DNA from: Candidatus Bipolaricaulota bacterium
GTDB lineage: Bacteria > Bipolaricaulota > Bipolaricaulia > UBA7950 > UBA9294
Direction of reading: 5' to 3'
Assembly (NCBI GenBank): GCA_015485945.1
Contig: WFSM01000063.1
Coordinates: forward strand, 1-35,700
Length of the DNA: 35,700 nt
The translations under genes were made by a program, and so were the position numbers. The notes beneath the pieces are model-generated. The model saw only the letters and a program-made list of their open reading frames with translations. It was not told the DNA's origin and made no database searches. Every line of letters starts with the position of its first letter. The first letter of the stretch is position 1. Shown here one piece after another: positions 25,874 through 32,613 of the stretch.

Positions 25874-25997
25874 TGATGTACCCCCTTTGTTGTAGTTTGG
25901 CCCTGCGTGAATCGTGGAACAGACTGCCACTCTCTCTAATAAGTAGGTTATCACCCCCTGACCAACCTGTATTTGTTACTTTTGTTACTTTTTATAT

Positions 25998-26027
25998 CTT
26001 ATACATCAACGAGAGGTGATAAGTCAA
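25998..26027 (-). promoter_or_regulatory. Promoter of the 41-residue peptide gene
   Basis: Minus strand TTGACT (26027-26022), 18 bp, TATAAG (26003-25998). The predicted start near 25991 gives a leader of about 118 bases before the peptide ATG. Confidence 0.55.
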
Positions 26028-26071
26028 GTCCCCGCATGCTCCGCGCACGGTGATGCCGCGTGAGACACGGG

Positions 26072-26100
26072 TTGACAACGGAAGTGAATGCCGGTAAAGT
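26072..26100 (+). promoter_or_regulatory. Sigma70-type promoter of trpB2
   Basis: Perfect TTGACA (26072-26077), 17 bp, TAAAGT (26095-26100). Predicted start near 26107, leaving a leader of about 180 bases before the ATG. Confidence 0.68.
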
Positions 26101-26106
26101 AATCGC

Positions 26107-26285
26107 GTTATGATCGAGGTGAGAGTCAGCGGACGAAGGAGGTGCGTTTGGGGTCTGTAGCCCCGTTTCGCTCGTTGATATCTCGTTTTTAGAATTCCCT
26201 CCGTTTAAACCGTGGTGGCGTCGCTAGAACCTTTCTGGTCGTCAGTTTGAAACATCCTTAAAAACCCAAGAAAGGAGACGTCATT
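26107..26285 (+). ncRNA. Structured 5' leader of trpB2, possible regulatory RNA
   Basis: About 180 untranslated bases between promoter and gene. Nested pairings can be seen: GAGA (26121-26124) with TCTC (26181-26184), TCAGCG (26126-26131) with CGTTGA (26173-26178), GCG (26144-26146) with CGC (26169-26171), and GGGG (26150-26153) with CCCC (26161-26164). A second small hairpin CTAGAA/TTCTGG follows near 26224-26238. GGTGGCGTCGC (26213-26223) weakly resembles a T-box sequence, but no UGG specifier is seen on the expected strand. The ribosome binding site AAAGGAG is about eight bases before the ATG. Class of RNA unknown. Confidence 0.4.
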
Positions 26286-27587
26286 ATGGAAAGAATCTTT
26301 AACTTAAATCAACACCAGTTGCCGACTCGTTGGTATAACGTACTTGCCGATCTCGATCGACCGCTTGATCCGCCGCTCGATCCTCGCACCCAGGAACCGC
26401 TCTCTCCGGAGGCACTCACCGCGCTGTTTGCCAAAACATGTGTGGAACAGGAGGTATCTACTGATCGGTTTATTGATATTCCTCCCGCGGTGCAGGACAT
26501 CTACCAACTGTGGCGGCCGACGCCGGTCTATCGAGCGGTGAACCTGGAGCGAGCGCTCGACACGCCCGCACACATCTACTACAAGTACGAGGGCGCGAGC
26601 CCTACCGGCTCGCACAAGACGAACACCGCGGTTGCCCAGGCGTACTACAACAAAATCGAGGGCACGAAGCGCCTTACCACCGAAACCGGGGCCGGCCAAT
26701 GGGGGAGCGCGCTGTCGTTTGCGTGTCAAGCCCTCGGTATCGACCTGACCGTGTTTATGGTCAAGGTGTCATACGAGCAAAAGCCGTATCGCAAGGCGAT
26801 GATCGAATTGTACGGAGCGGAGATCACGCCGTCGCCGTCGCAACGGACGCACGCCGGCCGCGCTGTGCTCGCCGAAGATCCTGATTCACCGGGATCGCTG
26901 GGGATCGCGATCTCTGAGGCGATCGAGGAGGCGATGGCCACCGGGGCGAAGTATTCGCTGGGAAGCGTGCTTAACCACGTACTCCTCCATCAAACGGTCA
27001 TCGGCCAGGAGGCACTGGCGCAGATGGATCTCGCCGGGGAGTACCCGGACGCCGTCGTCGGATGCGTGGGCGGCGGGTCGAACTTCGGTGGACTGATGCT
27101 TCCCATCCTGTACGATTCCCGCAATCGCGGGCGGCAGGTGGAATTCATCGCCGCCGAGCCGACTGCATGCCCGACGATGACCAAGGGCGAGGTGCGCTAC
27201 GATTTTGGGGATGAGGCTGAACTCACCCCGTTGTTACGCATGCACACCTTGGGGCACAAGTTTGTTCCCCCTCCGATTCACGCTGGCGGTCTGCGCTATC
27301 ACGGGATGGCACCGATTATCACCCGGTTGGTGGAGGACGGGGTGGTGCAGCCGGTCGCGTTCGACCAGTTAGAGGTGTTCAATGATGCGGTTATGTTTGC
27401 CCGTGCCGAAGGGATTATCCCCGCTCCGGAGACGGCGCACGCCGTGCATGCGGCCGTCGAACTGGCACGCGACTGTGCCCGCCGCGACGAAAAGAAAGTG
27501 ATTCTCATCGGCTTTTCCGGCCATGGGCACTTCGATATGTCCGCATACACTGCCTATCTTAGCGGGCAATTAGTCAGCACGCGTTGA
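26286..27587 (+). CDS. trpB: Tryptophan synthase beta subunit, TrpB2 type
   Basis: PLP enzyme of 433 residues that joins indole and serine to tryptophan. It is the TrpB2 form, recognised by its long N-terminal extension, the block YEGASPTGSHKTNTAVAQAY with the PLP lysine at about 111, ETGAGQWGSALSFA, the glycine-rich phosphate loop CVGGGSNFGG, and HAGGLRYHG near residue 335. TrpB2 enzymes generally act without TrpA and may salvage indole. No other trp gene is present, which fits a stand-alone role. Behind AAAGGAGACGTCATT, with its own promoter and long structured leader. A strong hairpin follows the stop. Confidence 0.95.
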   Translation: MERIFNLNQHQLPTRWYNVLADLDRPLDPPLDPRTQEPLSPEALTALFAKTCVEQEVSTDRFIDIPPAVQDIYQLWRPTPVYRAVNLERALDTPAHIYYKYEGASPTGSHKTNTAVAQAYYNKIEGTKRLTTETGAGQWGSALSFACQALGIDLTVFMVKVSYEQKPYRKAMIELYGAEITPSPSQRTHAGRAVLAEDPDSPGSLGIAISEAIEEAMATGAKYSLGSVLNHVLLHQTVIGQEALAQMDLAGEYPDAVVGCVGGGSNFGGLMLPILYDSRNRGRQVEFIAAEPTACPTMTKGEVRYDFGDEAELTPLLRMHTLGHKFVPPPIHAGGLRYHGMAPIITRLVEDGVVQPVAFDQLEVFNDAVMFARAEGIIPAPETAHAVHAAVELARDCARRDEKKVILIGFSGHGHFDMSAYTAYLSGQLVSTR

Positions 27588-27602
27588 CTCCCTCCTTGTT
27601 GT

Positions 27603-27634
27603 CGGCCGGGTGGGGGAAAATCCCGCCCGGCCGA
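27603..27634 (+). terminator. Hairpin terminator after trpB2
   Basis: Twelve-base-pair stem CGGCCGGGTGGG/CCCGCCCGGCCG (27603-27614 and 27622-27633, one G-T pair) with loop GGAAAAT, 15 bp after the trpB2 stop. No long T-tract follows, so termination may be partial or factor-aided. Confidence 0.6.
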
Positions 27635-27643
27635 TGCTTGCTG

Positions 27644-27965
27644 TTCATAAAATCTCTCCGCTGGATACACCACAGCTTGTCGCGGGGAGGAAAGCGGAGA
27701 TTTGCCACCGACGAATCGGTTTGTTGTTTGTTCGGATTGCATGAAACCTACGCCAGAGAGCGTCGGGGACCCCAGTGGAGTAGGACTCCACGGGGCAGGC
27801 AAGACCCGACGTTACGGGAAACAGCAGCTTGTGTAGCGGCGCACCTTGTGTGCGACGTTGGTTTCCTGTGTCCGTGTGGCGACAGGGCGATACTTCAAAC
27901 TTCAACATAAGGATCAACTTCGGTTAGACCTCTAATGCCCCGCAGCTTGCTGCGGGGTTGTTTAC
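27644..27965. repeat. 322-bp structured repeat element, copy A
   Basis: Homologous to 29901-30222 and exactly the same length. Both begin TTCATAAAA, continue with CTGGATAC and a CACAGCTTG hairpin region, and end TTAGACCTCTAATG plus a CAGCTTGCTG hairpin and TTTAC. The outer 100 bases on each side are roughly 80 percent identical by eye. Inside lie a hairpin module (27770-27799, CCCCA stem AGG loop stem GGGGCAGG) and a module GCAAGACCCG...TACGGGAAAC (27799-27822), enclosed by CGTCGGG/CCCGACG. The right-end hairpin CCCCGCAGC-TT-GCTGCGGGG (about 27938-27957) followed by TTGTTT can act as a plus-strand terminator. No protein function is evident. Resembles a non-autonomous element with hairpin ends, such as those derived from IS200/IS605, or a structured RNA. 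Confidence 0.8.
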
Positions 27966-28022
27966 TAGCTGGGCGCGATATAGCGGCGACTGGGAAAAAC
28001 CGATCCGGCCGAGTGCGGATGC

Positions 28023-28499
28023 TCAGGTGTACTTATCGGCGACTGACGATGCTGCGTACGCCTGCGGCTTGATGCGGACGGCGAATCCGCTTCCGATGAT
28101 CATCCCGACGACCTCATCGATCATTGCTTTGCTACGACCGTTTTCCCCGATATCAACGTGAATTTCCAGGTTAAACGGAAGTAGGGACTCCGCCGACAGC
28201 CGTGCCAGCAGCCGCTGCGCGAGATCGAACGATAACAGCGCTTCGCGCCAGATTTTTTGCCGGAGGGATGGTATTTTCGGCTCTCGCCGCCGCGTCCAGA
28301 AGTAACGTCCGCCCTTGCCAAGTTTATGGATGACGACGGCGCTCACCAGGTCGATCGTATCAGTTCCAGTGGAAGAATCAGTACCGACAAGGATCTCGTA
28401 ATGAGCTTTGGGATCGGATTCCATTTCGGAAATTATCGTGTGTATGACCGCGTCGAAGTCAAGCACACCTAAGTGAGGGTTGTAGAATTCTCCGTCCAT
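28023..28499 (-). CDS. RNase H-like YkuK-family protein (DUF458)
   Basis: Protein of 158 residues of the YkuK/DUF458 family, which has an RNase H-like fold and unknown cellular role. Family signs are FYNPHLGVLDFDAVI near the N-terminus, LVGTDSST with a conserved acidic residue in the first strand, and a C-terminal IHVDIGENGRSKAMIDEVVG block. The ATG at 28499 is chosen; a TTG at 28535 that overlaps the kinase stop in TTGA would add 12 residues, and neither has a good ribosome binding site. It follows the histidine kinase gene and is followed by repeat copy A, so it is bracketed by the two repeat copies together with the kinase. Confidence 0.82.
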   Translation of the reverse strand: MDGEFYNPHLGVLDFDAVIHTIISEMESDPKAHYEILVGTDSSTGTDTIDLVSAVVIHKLGKGGRYFWTRRREPKIPSLRQKIWREALLSFDLAQRLLARLSAESLLPFNLEIHVDIGENGRSKAMIDEVVGMIIGSGFAVRIKPQAYAASSVADKYT

Positions 28500-28531
28500 T
28501 TTCGTGATGATAGCGCCGGGGAAAATATACT

Positions 28532-29905
28532 TCAAGTGAGAGGAATCGTTACAGTGAACCGCGCGCCGCCGGTGGGGACGTTCTCCGCCCGGATATCACC
28601 GCCGTGCGCCTCGACCCACTGCTTGGCGATTGCTAATCCCAGTCCCGATCCGCCGCTTGTCCGCGTCCGTGCCCGATCGCCGCGGTAAAACCGCTCGAAC
28701 AGATGCGGCAAGTCATCAGGCGCAATCCCCGGCCCGGTGTCCGTCACGGTGAGTTCAATCTTGTCCTCGATCCGGCGCAGTACGATCTCGATCCGCCCGT
28801 CCGCAGGCGTGTACCGCACGGCGTTGCTCACTAGGTTCACAATCACCTGGCGGATGCGCATCGCATCGACGGATACCAGCGGTATTTCTCCTTCTTGCGT
28901 CATGTTAATGTTGGGGCCAGTGTCGAGTGCACCGGCGACCGTATCCGCCACTTGGTGGGTGAGAGCGACAATGTCGGTCGGAGTCCGGTTAAGTGGGAGC
29001 TCGCCGGCGTCGGCAAGCGACAGCTCGCGTAGGTCGTCGATCAATCGCCCGAGGTGGAGCGTCTCCTCGTAGATCGGGGCGATCGTCTCCGGCGTCGGCT
29101 CGTAAATTCCGTCCAGTATTGCCTCTAAGTTGCCCTGGATGATCGACACCGGGGTGCGAAGTTCATGGGCGATGTCCGCGGTCATCGTTTGGCGGACGCG
29201 TTCCGAACGGCGGAGATTGTCCATCATGCGGTTAAACGACTCACCGAGTTGGCCGAACTCATCGCGCGCCCGCAGAACTACGCGCTGAGTCAGATCTCCG
29301 TGTGCGATTCGTTCCGTCGCCCGCGATAGCATGCGCAATGGTGACAAAACCTGGGACAGAAGAATCATGGACAGGAATAACGCGACGCCCGTGGCAATCC
29401 CACCTCCAAGCAGCGCGGATTGCTTCGCTGAGTTGAGGAATTTCTCCTCGGCGGGATCGAGCGTTGCCGACTTCGTATCGAGGAGAAGTGTCCCCACCCG
29501 GGTATTCCCGATCTTGATTGGGATACCGGCCTTAATCTGTTTTGAAGTGAGGCTCTTTCCGACTTCGTCGGCGGTGGTGGACACAACGACTTTTCCGGTC
29601 TCGTCGGCGAGGGAAAACCCGCCGATCATCGACGTCCGCCGCGCGATTACATGGCCGTTGATCACCACGGTGTACTGCGTGGACAGCAGCCGCTCAATCC
29701 CAACCCAACTTCCGTTGAGCATTCGGTATTCGGCGAGCAGCCCGCACACCTGGTGCGCAATCTGCTGCTTGTTTTGGGTGCGGAACTGGTCAAACCGCGT
29801 TGTAATTGAGTGAGCGGTGAGAAAGTACACAAGTGCAACCGCGATCATGATCACAATCACGAATGACAATCCGAGCTTGAGCGCGAACGGAAACCGCCGT
29901 TTCAT
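28532..29905 (-). CDS. Sensor histidine kinase
   Basis: Membrane kinase of 457 residues, partner of the response regulator at 30219-30905. Order of parts: membrane helix (about 10-30), extracytoplasmic sensor of about 130 residues containing YRMLNGSWVGI, second helix (164-186), HAMP domain, HisKA with phospho-acceptor His247 in IAHELRTPVSII, and an ATPase domain with NLVSNAVRYTPADG, DTGPGIAPDDL and GGSGLGLAIAK. The ATG at 29905 has GTGGAGGG about six bases upstream, and both lie in the edge of repeat copy B. The sensor shares the YxxNGSWxGV pattern with the kinase at 34644, so the two are paralogues. A longer in-frame extension into the repeat is unlikely to be translated. Confidence 0.94.
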   Translation of the reverse strand: MKRRFPFALKLGLSFVIVIMIAVALVYFLTAHSITTRFDQFRTQNKQQIAHQVCGLLAEYRMLNGSWVGIERLLSTQYTVVINGHVIARRTSMIGGFSLADETGKVVVSTTADEVGKSLTSKQIKAGIPIKIGNTRVGTLLLDTKSATLDPAEEKFLNSAKQSALLGGGIATGVALFLSMILLSQVLSPLRMLSRATERIAHGDLTQRVVLRARDEFGQLGESFNRMMDNLRRSERVRQTMTADIAHELRTPVSIIQGNLEAILDGIYEPTPETIAPIYEETLHLGRLIDDLRELSLADAGELPLNRTPTDIVALTHQVADTVAGALDTGPNINMTQEGEIPLVSVDAMRIRQVIVNLVSNAVRYTPADGRIEIVLRRIEDKIELTVTDTGPGIAPDDLPHLFERFYRGDRARTRTSGGSGLGLAIAKQWVEAHGGDIRAENVPTGGARFTVTIPLT

Positions 29906-30222
29906 AAAAGCCCTCCACTGGATACCCCACAGCTTGCTGGGGGGAAGGAAACGGGAATTTGCCGTCCGCGAATGGGTTCGTTGTCTGTCGGATTGCATAA
30001 CCTCGGCGACGGAGAACGTCGGGCGCAAGACCCGCTGCTACGAGAAACCTGGCTTTCCATAGTGGCTACCCCATGAAACAAGGTTTCACGGGGCAGGCCT
30101 TGTGTACGCCGTTGTTCTCCTATGTCCGTGTAGCTACAAAGCGACACAGCAACCTTCAACATGAGGATCAACCCCGCTTTAGACCTCTAATGTCCCCACA
30201 GCTTGCTGCGGGGTTCTTTTAC
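29901..30222. repeat. 322-bp structured repeat element, copy B
   Basis: Second copy of the element at 27644-27965, same orientation. It occupies precisely the space between the response regulator and the histidine kinase. Left end TTCATAAAA contains the kinase start on the minus strand; right end TTTTAC contains the regulator stop codon. The left hairpin is CCCCACAGC-TTGCT-GGGGGG-like (about 29926-29943) and the right hairpin CCCCACAGC-TT-GCTGCGGGG lies about 30193-30213. The two internal modules are in the reverse order of copy A: GCAAGACCCG...TACGAGAAAC (30025-30048) precedes the CCCCA hairpin (30069-30097). No T-tract follows the hairpins in the minus direction, so read-through from regulator to kinase is possible. 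Confidence 0.8.
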
Positions 30223-30905
30223 TTCTCATCCCGGGTAAACCGATACCCCACTCCGTGCACGGTCAGTATGTAGCGCGGGTTTTTCGGGTCCTCATCTAAC
30301 TTTCTCCGGATGTTCTTGACGTGGGTGTCAATCGTGCGTGCGAATGAGTCGTACGTGTACCCTTGCACCTCACGCAGCAACTGCAGCCGGGTGAACACCT
30401 GGCCAGGATGGCGGGCGAGGAATACGAGCAAATCAAACTCGGTTGGGGTGAGCTCGACCGACTTACCGGCCAGCGTCACTTCCCGTGCCTTGAGATCGAT
30501 TGCAAGGTCTCCGACCTCGATTCGCTCCGGCTCAGCGCTCTTGCCCTCACTGCGCCGCAGGACAGCCCGCACCCGCGCTACGAGCTCGCGGGGGGAGAAC
30601 GGCTTTACCACGTAATCGTCCGCCCCGAGTTCGAGTCCAACAATGCGGTCAGTCTCCGCCGCTTTGGCAGTGAGCATGATGATCGGAACATTCGACCGGG
30701 TGCGGATACGTTTCGTCACATCTATCCCGCTCATCTTGGGAAGCATCAAATCAAGCACGATTAAATCAGGCCCCTTGTCCGCAAATTCTTGCAGCGCTTC
30801 CTCGCCATCATATGCAGCATAGGTCTTGAACCCTTCCCGTTCCAGATACGCCCGCACCGTGCGCACAATCATCTCTTCATCGTCAACTACCAAGACTCGT
30901 TTCAT
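30219..30905 (-). CDS. OmpR/PhoB-family response regulator
   Basis: Two-domain DNA-binding regulator of 228 residues. The receiver domain has the acidic pair in VVDDEE, the phosphorylation site in IVLDLMLPKMSG (Asp near 53), and the conserved lysine in VVKPFSPREL. The C-terminal winged helix has LTPTEFDLLVFLARHPGQVF and the recognition segment RTIDTHVKNIRRKL. It pairs with the kinase downstream, from which it is separated by the repeat element. Its stop codon lies in the element's outermost bases, so the last residues may have been reshaped by the insertion. An extended -10 promoter lies directly before the ATG, implying an almost leaderless message. Confidence 0.96.
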   Translation of the reverse strand: MKRVLVVDDEEMIVRTVRAYLEREGFKTYAAYDGEEALQEFADKGPDLIVLDLMLPKMSGIDVTKRIRTRSNVPIIMLTAKAAETDRIVGLELGADDYVVKPFSPRELVARVRAVLRRSEGKSAEPERIEVGDLAIDLKAREVTLAGKSVELTPTEFDLLVFLARHPGQVFTRLQLLREVQGYTYDSFARTIDTHVKNIRRKLDEDPKNPRYILTVHGVGYRFTRDEK

Positions 30906-30913
30906 ATCGATTT

Positions 30914-30922
30914 ATTATACCA
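30914..30922 (-). promoter_or_regulatory. Extended -10 promoter of the response regulator gene
   Basis: Minus strand TGGTATAAT (30922-30914), an extended -10 with perfect TATAAT and no clear -35. Transcription would begin near 30907, about two bases before the ATG at 30905, and no Shine-Dalgarno is present. Confidence 0.6.
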
Positions 30923-31062
30923 TAGCCGGGTAAGAACCAGGGGCCCCGCGTCCGTCGGTCGGCTCCCTATGTGCTTGGGGCGCCCTGGATATCTCAAATG
31001 TAGTGTAATTGCGCCCTGTGAATCACCCGTGACAGAAATGTGAAGATCCTGTGGTGACCGCA

Positions 31063-31091
31063 TTGCTTTTCCCTCGCGTCGCCACTACCAT
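31063..31091 (+). promoter_or_regulatory. Weak candidate promoter of the BioD/DRTGG gene
   Basis: TTGCTT (31063-31068), 17 bp, TACCAT (31086-31091), about 23 bp before the ATG. Partial matches only; the rest of the 209-bp divergent gap shows nothing else. Confidence 0.35.
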
Positions 31092-31114
31092 AGTTCTCCG
31101 ATCGGAGGGGAAAT

Positions 31115-32188
31115 ATGCGCACAGTCCTTATCGTTTCCACGGAGAACGGCTCGGGCAAGAGCCTGCTCACGCTTGGATTCGGGTTGTCACTTCGGGAGCA
31201 GAAGACTCCGTTTGCGTACATGAAGCCGATCAGCTCGAATGTGCGTTACGCCACTGGCGAACCGCTTGACCGCGACGCCGGAACGATTCGGGAGATCCTC
31301 GGACTAACTGACGACTTGAAAGACATCGCTCCGGTGGCGCTTGAGGGCCCGTTTCTGCAGGAGGCGATTGAATCGGGCGATCGCGGGTTCCGCCGCCGTA
31401 TCATCGAGGCGTTCACCCGCATCACTGCTGATCGCCAAGTGGCACTGATCGAAGGGCGCCGTTACCTCGGACTGGGAATCGGAGCTGGATTAAGCGATCT
31501 CGACCTGTCCGAAGCACTTGCTGCCGACGTTCTCCTCCTCACGAGTTACGACGGCGAGGAAGCGATCGACCGGGTCTTGTGCGCGCTTCGCATGTTGGAA
31601 GGCGGACCAAACATCATTGGGGTCGTGCTTACTGAGGTGGCGATGGAAACGCAATTTGAGCAGGTCCGCGACGTGTTTGTCCCGTTTCTCGCCGACCGTG
31701 GCGCCGAGGTGCTGGGAATCATCCCGTACGAACGGCGGTTGCGATGGGTGAGCGTGGAAGATATCGCCGACCGACTCGGCGGCAAGGTACTCACCGCTGT
31801 GCCGCTCAACCTCCCGGTAGAGAACTTCCTGATTGGGGCGATGTCCCCACGCACGGCGCTGCGCAGCTTTCGCCGTACTCCCGATCTTGGCGTGATCACC
31901 GGTGGTGATCGCGTTGACCTCCAGGAAGCCGCGCTCACCGTCCCCAGCTTGCACTGCTTGATCCTCACGGGAAACATCCGCCCACCGCGGCGGATCATCG
32001 ATCTGGCCAACGCCCGCGGGGTACCGGTTATTGTTGTCGGTCAACACACTCTTGCTGCGGCCCAGTTGTGCCAGGAACTGCCCGGCCGTGCCCGTTTGCG
32101 CCCGGGCGAGCGCCTCGATGAGGCAATCGAGCTTGTACGAAAAAACGTCGATCTGGAGTTGATCCTGGAAAAGGCAACCGACCGCTAG
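31115..32188 (+). CDS. BioD-like/DRTGG-domain protein (phosphotransacetylase N-terminal type)
   Basis: Protein of 357 residues like the N-terminal part of long phosphotransacetylases (COG0857). Residues 1-210 form a BioD-like P-loop domain with STENGSGKSLLTLG and KPIS, and about 215-325 form a DRTGG domain with ITGGDRVDLQEAAL. The catalytic Pta domain that follows in long enzymes is absent, so this is a stand-alone regulatory-type protein; such proteins are found in anaerobes and are thought, without firm proof, to sense nucleotides or acetyl metabolites. The start follows CGGAGGGGAAAT. Its stop overlaps the osmC stop on the other strand within one CTAG. Confidence 0.82.
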   Translation: MRTVLIVSTENGSGKSLLTLGFGLSLREQKTPFAYMKPISSNVRYATGEPLDRDAGTIREILGLTDDLKDIAPVALEGPFLQEAIESGDRGFRRRIIEAFTRITADRQVALIEGRRYLGLGIGAGLSDLDLSEALAADVLLLTSYDGEEAIDRVLCALRMLEGGPNIIGVVLTEVAMETQFEQVRDVFVPFLADRGAEVLGIIPYERRLRWVSVEDIADRLGGKVLTAVPLNLPVENFLIGAMSPRTALRSFRRTPDLGVITGGDRVDLQEAALTVPSLHCLILTGNIRPPRRIIDLANARGVPVIVVGQHTLAAAQLCQELPGRARLRPGERLDEAIELVRKNVDLELILEKATDR

Positions 32189-32601
32189 TCCGGTTCTATT
32201 ACGGCCTCCCACGTTACCTGTGTCACCTTGTTGATGGTGTTGGTAATCGGGCAATAGCGTTCCATTGACAGTTTAATTGCCTTTTCCGCGTTGGCGCGGG
32301 GAACGTCGCCCTTGAACCGATACACAATGTGCAGCCGAGTTATCACCTTCGGATACTCAGGTGCCCGTTCGTCCTCAATCTCAATTCGAAATGAAGTCGG
32401 CACCGTATGCATCTTACGCAGGATTGAGATCACATCCATGCCTGTGCATCCGCCGAGCGCGCACAACATCGTCTCCACTGGCCGCAGAGCGGTATCCTCG
32501 CCGCCCACGTTGGGGTCGGAGTCCATCAGCAGCGCGTGTCCGCTCTCTCCTTGGCCGACAAACTGCATTCCATCTACAAATTTAACGATCGTATTCCCCA
32601 T
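32185..32601 (-). CDS. OsmC-family peroxiredoxin-like protein
   Basis: Protein of 138 residues of the OsmC/YhfA family. The two conserved cysteines are Cys52 (ALGGCTGMD) and Cys117 (RYCPI), spaced as in OsmC, where they reduce organic hydroperoxides with a dithiol donor. An extra cysteine, Cys47, lies nearby. The ATG follows GGAGGAGCA. The gene is divergent from arsR-glutaredoxin-PDO with a shared 91-bp control region, so peroxide reduction and its dithiol supply are probably controlled together. Its stop shares the CTAG palindrome with the convergent BioD-like gene. Confidence 0.9.
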   Translation of the reverse strand: MGNTIVKFVDGMQFVGQGESGHALLMDSDPNVGGEDTALRPVETMLCALGGCTGMDVISILRKMHTVPTSFRIEIEDERAPEYPKVITRLHIVYRFKGDVPRANAEKAIKLSMERYCPITNTINKVTQVTWEAVIEPD

Positions 32602-32613
32602 TGCTCCTCCAAA

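Larger units (their letters stand above)
25955..26285. other. Divergent AT-rich intergenic region
   Basis: No protein gene seen. It holds two outward promoters (peptide gene, minus; trpB2, plus), a tandem repeat of AAAAGTAAC on the minus strand (about 25974-25991), and the structured trpB2 leader described separately. Confidence 0.6.

Noticed and set aside
25885..25910. CACGCAGGGCCAAAC on the minus strand, like the start of a class I cyclic-di-GMP riboswitch, upstream of the HD-GYP gene
   Set aside because: The second half of the riboswitch and its tetraloop-receptor segments are missing; only about 25 bases remain before the peptide start.
26110..26160. Sixteen-codon frame with one Trp codon in the trpB2 leader, considered as an attenuation peptide
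   Set aside because: Only a single Trp codon, no ribosome binding site before the ATG, and no terminator/antiterminator pair.
26107..26285. T-box riboswitch before trpB2
   Set aside because: GGTGGCGTCGC matches the T-box only partly, and no UGG specifier is found on the 3' side of the long arm. A covariance search would decide.
27644..27965. Repeat copy A as RNase P RNA, tmRNA or SRP RNA
   Set aside because: None of the hallmark conserved sequences of these RNAs is present, and a second diverged copy occurs nearby.
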